This document shows positions 57,891 to 64,000 of a stretch of DNA of 64,000 nucleotides, piece by piece. The notes under the pieces were generated by a model, which was given only the letters and a program-made list of their open reading frames with translations, made no database searches and was not told the DNA's origin. Location of the stretch: positions 38,860,716 through 38,924,715 of the forward strand of contig CM064874.1 in assembly GCA_032719365.1 (NCBI GenBank). Direction: 5' to 3'. This DNA comes from Prinsepia uniflora. Lineage: Eukaryota > Streptophyta > Magnoliopsida > Rosales > Rosaceae. The translations under genes were made by a program, and so were the position numbers. How positions within the stretch are numbered: position 1 is the first letter of the stretch; every line of letters begins with the position of its first letter.

Positions 57891-59560
57891 ACTCATCAAT
57901 GGTATAGCCATTGAACTTATGGTATTGGCAGTAGAGGTTGGATTGGACTTCAGGGTGGGGGCCTTGAGCTCGTGCCTGAGGTATTGCAGTTATCCCCTCA
58001 ATATTCACGAGGATGTTCTTGAGGGAGGTGTTGAGAATTGAGTATGTTTCGAACTTGGATGTGAACCTCGTGTAGGGCTTATCTTGTTGGTGATGGTTGT
58101 TCAGCCTATGCCCCTTGTTGTTGCACTCATCCTTCTTCCCCTTGTAGTCGTTGTTGTAGGATCCCTTCCTCTTACCAGAGTAAGAGTCGCTCATGTGGTC
58201 TGTGTGTTGATGACCGAGGTCATGATATTGCTGAGCCTGTTGGTGGTTTGGAGGCTGTGAGTGGGCAGAGGTGGTAGGCGGTAGTGACGCTACGTGCGGG
58301 GTGTTGAATTGTTCCACCTTAGCGTGGATCACTGCTTACTTCATTAGTTCGTTGTAGTCATCCCACCCTTATGTGAAGGCATGGTACTTGAAGGTGGATT
58401 CCCTCAAGTAGTTTTGAAACACCCAGAAGGCCGACTTGTCATCCATTTCATGGCACTTGGAGTACTCGAGACTAAATATGTCTGCATATTGACGCAGAGG
58501 CTCGCTCGCCCCTTATCACAGGGCTCCTAGATCTTCGGTGGTTAGCAGCAGGTCTGTCTGGATTTTGAATTGGCTAAGGAAGATCGTGTGCAACTGGTCA
58601 ATGGAGTTGATTGACTGTGGCTCTAACCTGTAGAACCAATTGAGTGCAGCTTCCGTAAGGGTAGAGCTAAAGACCAAGCACTCGGCCTCATCGGAGAGAT
58701 ATCGAAACACCACGGCGGAATTGTAGTTGTTGATGTGAGTATGAGGGTATTTTCTCCCGTTGTACAGGGCGATTTTTAGAGGTTTAGCCTCTGTCTTGTG
58801 CCCGTACTGTAGAATGCAATCTGTGAAGGGGCTAATGCTAGCCCTGATCCTTACGAGGTCCTAGTCTTGACTTTGTAATTTTCCAGCTCACGAACACACT
58901 GGAGAAGTTCTTGGACCACACCGTTCGACTAGGGGGGTTTGGGTGATGGTCCATGGAAATCGTTGAATCGGCATCATCCTCCAACTGGTGTGGATTGGTT
59001 GGTAGAGGCTAGTTTCCCAGCTGCTAGGCTAGCGCCTTTTGACATTGTGCTCGTCGTAGGGAAAATCCGGATTGGGAGTGGGTTCCCTGTGATAGGAGGG
59101 GCAGGGGTGGCTATTCTTGGATTCTGGGGTCATTCTCAAGGTAGATCAGTCGAGCGCCCTAGGTCTGAGTCGGTCTCCTATCGAGCACCTCGTGGGCGCC
59201 ATGGAAGATTTGCGTCCTTGAAGGCCTGAGAAAGTCAGCGTGGTGGAAAAGCATACGTCTAAAGGCTTCTGGTCGGCAGGTCTCGGTGGCCTCCAGTCGA
59301 GAGGGATCGATCGCCTGCTGATCGGCAGCAGCAGCATAGGCTTATTGAGTTACCGCTCGCTGCTTTGTCGGTTCTTCGCTGGTGGATTGGAGGATAACGA
59401 GGGTGCTTTTCCTGAGTTCTGATACCTCTGAATGGAGGGTCCTCAGCATCTCCAGCATGTCCTCGGAAGGCACGCCAGTTTTCATTCGGTTGCAGTCTCC
59501 CTAGGAAATGTGTTGAGCTCGCCATCATCCTGTTGGGCAATCATTTTTGTAGGCAGGGGA
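57890..59560 (-). pseudogene. Tat gag remnant
   Basis: The gag core is seen at 58713-58516 (AALNWFYRLEPQSINSIDQL). A C-terminal segment at 57960-57850 reads YCQYHKFNGYTIDECVAF, resembling the knuckle-like C..H...H..C region of Tat gag. The N-terminal part up to about 59560 is open but not conserved enough to place the start. Stops occur near 58515 and 58335. Confidence 0.72.
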
Positions 59561-59606
59561 ATGGAGTGGAGGTATGTGAGCTGGTGGGAGGAACTTAGTC
59601 AGAATT

Positions 59607-59622
59607 CTCAAAAACGGTGCCA
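59607..59622 (-). other. Tat primer-binding site
   Basis: On the minus strand TGGCACCGTTTTTGAG follows the LTR end after two bases, the position and TGGCxCCGTT form seen in this clade. The matching tRNA is not assigned. Confidence 0.6.
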
Positions 59623-59624
59623 AA

Positions 59625-60295
59625 TGTTTGTTCCTTAAATGGACTTAACGTGATGAGACCCGTTGAGGGATCTAGGACCCGCGTAATGTCAATCAGACCC
59701 GTTGAGGGTTCTGATTGATCTCATTCTCTTGCTCGGTGAGTGACCTACAAGTTAGTGGGGTGCCGGCCAAAGAGGCTTTGATGCTTAAGTTAGTAAGCTT
59801 ATGGAACACATATCGAACAGATTGTGAGGGATGTTGAGTGGAGCTCGTCTGTGCTTCTAGAGAGAAAAGTGATGAGAAATAGTTACATTTGTGTAGGGGT
59901 TTAGGGGTATTTATAGTAGCCATGAATGTGGGGGATGAGCACTATTTGGGAGTAGGTTTCTAGTTGTGGCGGGGATTACAACCACACGTCTTGTGGATCC
60001 GAGGTAAGCACTAAATTGCAACCAACCCTCTGGTGTTAGGGGGTTGGTGTGTCAGGTAGTTGGTACTAACAGCAGGTTTGGTTAGACCGAAGGGTGCCAA
60101 CTAACTCTGCTGGATGACGTAGCGGACCGTGCCTGTCGACTGGATGTATTGTTGGCCCTGCCGATTGGGGTTTGCCTCTACGTGCCGACTGGCATTGTCC
60201 TGCCAATTGTCCCCAGCCTGCCGACTGGTATTAGTCTGTCATCTGAAGGCTTCTGTTGCTTGTACGGGGCCTGGTTGGTCGATATGGTGTCAACA
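59625..60295 (-). repeat. Tat 5' LTR
   Basis: About 671 bp with ends TGTT...AACA on both strands. It is collinear with the 3' LTR at 25140-25797. Confidence 0.88.
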
Positions 60296-60619
60296 AATAA
60301 AAATAGGACCCTCAACACAAATTATTTCAAAGATAGAATCCCAAAAATATGTTTACTAAAATAGAAAATATATAAAGGGGATAATAATTTTGTGGTAACC
60401 AATACTCACACGTATATGAAATTAGAAGGGAGATCACCAATCTTCTCTCATATTTTCTCATTTTCTTCTCATCTCCCTTAATCCTATGTTTGATTTTTGT
60501 TAAGGTGGATGAACCACAAGTGTTGATCATTCAAGTTAAACCAAATAACCAATTAGGGAGTGATGAAGATGAATTTGTCGGTGTGAGGTTGGAAAGATGA
60601 TTGGGTAGAAGGCCATACA
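60296..60619. other. Short unassigned stretch
   Basis: AT-rich DNA between the Tat element and the second copia LTR. No gene or repeat is recognised. Confidence 0.5.
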
Positions 60620-60887
60620 TGTTAGACAATCTACATCCATCTAGTCTGGTATCCCAATCAGATCTCGTTAATTTAGTTATAATTTTCATGTATATTTTAA
60701 GATCCCTATATCAAGGTAATTGCCACTAATTGGAAATCTTTGTTTAGGTAGTTTGTTATTTGATTGCTTAGTTGTCAATTTCTATACTTTAGCTCCAAGT
60801 CATACGCTAGTACATATTGTGTATATAAAGACCAATTCATATCAATGAGAAGTGAGCTTGAAATCATACCAGTTCTATAATCTTACA
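60620..60887 (+). repeat. 5' LTR of a second copia element
   Basis: Putative 268-bp LTR: TGTTAGACAAT...TCTTACA, followed at once by TGGTATCAG, the start of an initiator-tRNA primer site. A GTATATAAAG TATA-like string lies near 60821. The start is inferred from the TG; the partner LTR is not in the window. Confidence 0.6.
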
Positions 60888-60899
60888 TGGTATCAGTCG

Positions 60900-61651
60900 C
60901 CCCTTGATAGCCCTCCGTTGTCTTCTTCTTCTATCCTCATTTCCTATATTCTTCTTCCTTTGTTTGCTATTTTTTCTTTTTCTCACTACATTTTCCTCTG
61001 ATGTTTCATCTGTTGAGACTACTCCTCCTAATGTCTCCCATGTCCTTACTATCAAACTTGATAGGACTAACTTCCCATTTTGGTTAGCCCAAATGCTCCT
61101 TGCTCTTCACAACCGTCATCTGCTCTATTTTTTTTATGGTCCTTCTTCCTACATGTCTCAATTCCTTTCCACTAACAAGGAAGACATCAACTCCATCCCT
61201 ATGGAAAATCATAAGTATGTTGCTTGGATCTAATGTGATCAGTTAGTGCTTTCTTGGATTAACGGGTCTCTTCACCACATCGTTCCCACCACTATCACCA
61301 ATCTCTCTACCAACTAGTTGACTCTTGAGCATCGATTTGCTTGCAATCAAAATGGTCTATTGTAGCTTCATGGTGAACTTTTCTATACTCTTCGTGGTGA
61401 TCTCTCTATTGTTGGTTATTTGGACAAGGTTGATTCGATTGCCAACTCTTTCCATTTCTGGTTCTATATTTTTATACTCTAATCTCATCACTATCATCAT
61501 GTCCAACGTTGGACTAGTGTATGAGAACACAGTTGCTTTTGCTCAAGCCTGTGACACATTCATCTCTTATCCTGGCTTGGATGCTTTCCTCCTCAATACA
61601 GAGTAGCCCTTACAACTTCTTGCTTGTTTTGGCTATGAGACCATGCTTAAT
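60900..61651 (+). pseudogene. Copia gag fragment, cut by a gypsy LTR
   Basis: The frame shows the copia gag N-terminus (LDRTNFPFWLAQMLLAL, near 61050), YVAWI before a stop at 61231, then LSWINGSL, LHGELFYTLRGDLSIVGYL and a later segment ending in ISYPGLDAFLLNTE at 61605. Several stops and frameshifts are present. Similarity ends at 61651, where a gypsy LTR begins. Confidence 0.75.
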
Positions 61652-64000
61652 TGTAATGACCCGTCTCGGATCTCAAGATTAGATTAGTGATTAATGATGG
61701 ATTAGTAAAGTTAATCTGTGATTAGTTGGGTGATTTCGAACGGATGGTGCAAAATGACGGTTTTGCCCGTAGAATGGGCGAAACGTTGACTTTTAGTTCG
61801 GGTGGTCAAACGGACTTTGGCCAAGGATGGTGACGTAGTGCGGAGACATCATGAGTTCATAGATAGGTGGCACGTCCGATTCCAACATTCGAGGAGGAAG
61901 TTATGATATTCAGAAGTTCAGGGGTATTTTGGGTAATTTGGTTGAAAATGGGTAAATGGTTGACTTTTCATACGAAAAGTATTTTACATGTATTTCGAGA
62001 ACCGTTAGGTAGGTCTCGATTCCCTGAGTACAACAACAGTTGGCACGCTATCATCGGACTTCGGATGGCGTGGATTTTAGCCTAAATGCCTTAGGGGCAA
62101 AATGGTAATTTGTAGGGACAAGGGCAATTTGGTCTTTTTGCTGTGCCCAGTTATAATTGGACATGTGGATGTCTTGGAAATTGTTCCTAGTAAAATTAGG
62201 ACACATGCCCCTTCTCTAGAGGGCTGTGGAAGGTTAGACAACCTTCTCAATTGATTTTTAAAAGGGCTGATATTTGTTGCACGGGTTGGAGAGAACAGAA
62301 ATAGAGTATGTGTGTAAACCGTGAGGAATCCACTCATACCATCCCTTCGATCTTCATCAAGTGCCTTGGATTGGTGAATGAAAAAGAATGAGGATGATGA
62401 GATGAAGATGACGGTGGTGGCACGGAAGTCCACGATGGCGAGAGGTAGTGAAAAACCTGAAAAACCCGTGAAGTCCCCTGTTTGAGTTTGAAAATGGTAA
62501 AGGTTGATTGAAGGGCTGATGAACGATTTGGTTCACTAGGTGATGTGTCTGAGGTTGTAAGGAAATGTTAAAGCCTATTTTCGAGGCCTAAGTTGAACGA
62601 TAAGTGAAATTCCCATGAAACCTTCTTTTAAGTTCGAAAATGGAAACTTTGGTTGTGATGAATATTGATCGACATGGTTATTTTGGTGAGGTTTTGGACG
62701 TCAAAAGCAAGCTAATGGACATGGAAGTAGGGACAGAGATGGTCGGAAACCCGAGACACGGACGATAGGAACTTGGACGTTTTGATCGTCGAATTGGAAG
62801 GTATGAACTAAGTTAGTTTCCATGTTTTAAGGTTATAGATTGCTAGGGAAGGGTTGGACGAAGCTCATGGCAGAAAAAGGACTGAAAACAGACTGGAAAT
62901 GGGCACAAAACCGTGAACGCCGGTTCCGGTTGGACTAGTTTGAACCGGATCGGTGTAGACCGGGTTTAACGGAGGTTGAAGATGAACAGTGCCGGCACGT
63001 GTCTCCCACGCGCAGCCCCTTTGGGTGGCGCATGAGGGTGCATGGGGCCTAGTCTGGGGAAGTGGTCAACACATGTTTTTATCGCATCGATGTAACAAAC
63101 ATTTTGGGACTAGTTTCGAGTCGATCGAACATTGTTTCGATAGGTTTTGGGATGTCCGAAGGTTTAAAGGCTAGATTAAAAATAGTTAAAAATTCAGGAA
63201 AATTATAGGACTTTAGTATAAATATTGTGAAGTAGTTAGTGACCTTATTACGCGATTTGAACAGGTTCAGGAAGTCCGATGATAGTGGATTGACTGGGAA
63301 CGGCGTAAGTGCATGCGTATCGAGTCAGTAGCGTAAATGGTCTCTGAGTGGACTTTGCTTTCTCACTTATGATGCATGCATAAATGTTTTTATATGTTTT
63401 TTATACGTGATTCTATGATTATGATTATGATATCTGTGATTTACGATTTTGCACGTATTTCGAGATATTTGATGTATTTGCACGTTTTACGAGATTCTAT
63501 CTTGAATTGTAATTTGATATGATTTAGATGATTTCATTTTGGGATTTCAATTATGATTTGATTTCAAGGATTTATAAATGGATTTCGGACAGTGCTTTTG
63601 GGCATGAGGCCCTTTTCTAATGATTTCGGCTTTCTATTTTCATGTGATTTCGGGATTTGAATCGGGATTTCCAATGATGATTTCGTATTTGGTTTTGGAC
63701 TCGAGCTCCTATGATCTCCACTTGATTTTGGGTTTAAAGACCCGTTGTTATTGGTTTTTGGTTTAAAGACCCGGTTGTTATTGCTGGATCTGGTTTTGCG
63801 TTTAAAGACCCGGTTGACTGATGACGGGGGAGGGCCCTAGATTGATAATATCCCCCGAGGCCCGTTGATTGTGTTTTGAGTTTAAAGACTCGTTGATATC
63901 TCGGGAAGGCCTGATATGTTGCTTTGAGTTTAAAGACTCGTTGGAAGGACTGATATGTGGTTTTGAGTTTAAAGACTCGTTGATATCCCGGGAAGGCCAG
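61652..64000 (+). mobile_element. Gypsy LTR running off the window
   Basis: It starts TGTAATGACCCGTCTCGG and is collinear with the outer LTR at 1-7559, including the 63000-63200 block and a dyad array near its end. It interrupts the copia gag; the left flank TTAAT (61647-61651) is the expected target site, whose partner is outside the window. Whether it is a solo LTR or the 5' LTR of a complete element cannot be seen. Confidence 0.85.
63730..63978 (+). repeat. TTTAAAGA dyad array in LTR
   Basis: Six motifs: GGGTTTAAAGACCC and two variants with altered left arms, then three GAGTTTAAAGACTC. Confidence 0.78.

Larger units (their letters stand above)
25140..60295 (-). mobile_element. Tat-lineage Ty3/gypsy retrotransposon with nested insertions
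   Basis: LTRs of about 660 bp lie at 59625-60295 (5') and 25140-25797 (3'). The flanks are AATAG (25135-25139) and AATAA (60296-60300), one mismatch. Reading the minus strand gives primer site, gag, protease, RT, RNase H, integrase, an oppositely oriented ORF, a minisatellite and the 3' LTR. Domain order and motifs (ACPKDSFPLPKID, KPSINEAEYEVLL, ANGQAEA) are those of the Tat clade. Removing the chromoviruses, the solo LTR, the 1.3-kb repeat and the 2-kb duplication leaves about 10.5 kb. Stops, frameshifts and lost catalytic residues show that it is dead. Confidence 0.9.

Overview
The window is plant nuclear DNA. It holds one intact host gene set in a dense nest of LTR retrotransposons and small DNA transposons. 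The gene is an ESCRT-I ELC/VPS23 homologue. With the plant-type chromovirus, Tat and copia lineages, it points to a dicot; a rosid is my guess, but the sequence does not fix the species. I see no rRNA, tRNA gene, CRISPR array or prokaryotic feature.

Layout. 1-7559: one plus-strand Ty3/gypsy LTR, cut off by the window edge and split by two solo LTRs (415-3867 minus, 4663-6452 plus). 7560-11871: non-coding DNA with a dispersed repeat (8316-10340) and a 1-kb duplicate of the ELC 3' flank (10380-11397). 11872-19904: a decayed Ty1/copia element with about 155-bp LTRs; its 5' LTR is split by a minus-strand solo LTR (11895-14802), and its coding region carries a 554-bp hAT-type MITE (15919-16472). 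20298-22650: the ELC gene (21261-22493, minus), its 3' flank and a short promoter. 22646-25109: a probable hAT-like non-autonomous element, then a Pack-MULE (23762-25100) that carries the 5' part of a GT47/exostosin-like gene between about 330-bp inverted repeats and an exact 9-bp target duplication.

25140-60295: a minus-strand Tat-lineage Ty3/gypsy element, about 10.5 kb before it was interrupted. Its order is 5' LTR, gag, PR, RT, RNase H, IN, a plus-strand (antisense) extra ORF, a minisatellite and the 3' LTR. An old plus-strand chromovirus (27232-45761, TSD ACGGA) sits inside the antisense ORF. A young, nearly intact chromovirus (31219-41357, TSD AGTAC) sits inside the RT gene of the old one. 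A solo LTR (50466-53318, TSD TGTGG) splits the Tat integrase, and a non-coding repeat (55561-56859) splits the PR-RT region. A roughly 2-kb tandem duplication (44395-46367 and 46368-48373) joins the old chromovirus 3' LTR to the antisense ORF.

60296-64000: a short unique stretch, the 5' end of a second copia element (60620-61651), and another plus-strand gypsy LTR that runs off the window. The only gene expected to serve the host is ELC. The young chromovirus is the only element close to a functional coding state; a single 1-base deletion breaks its reading frame. Target-site duplications were read by eye and fix the order of insertion: Tat, then the old chromovirus, then the young one.
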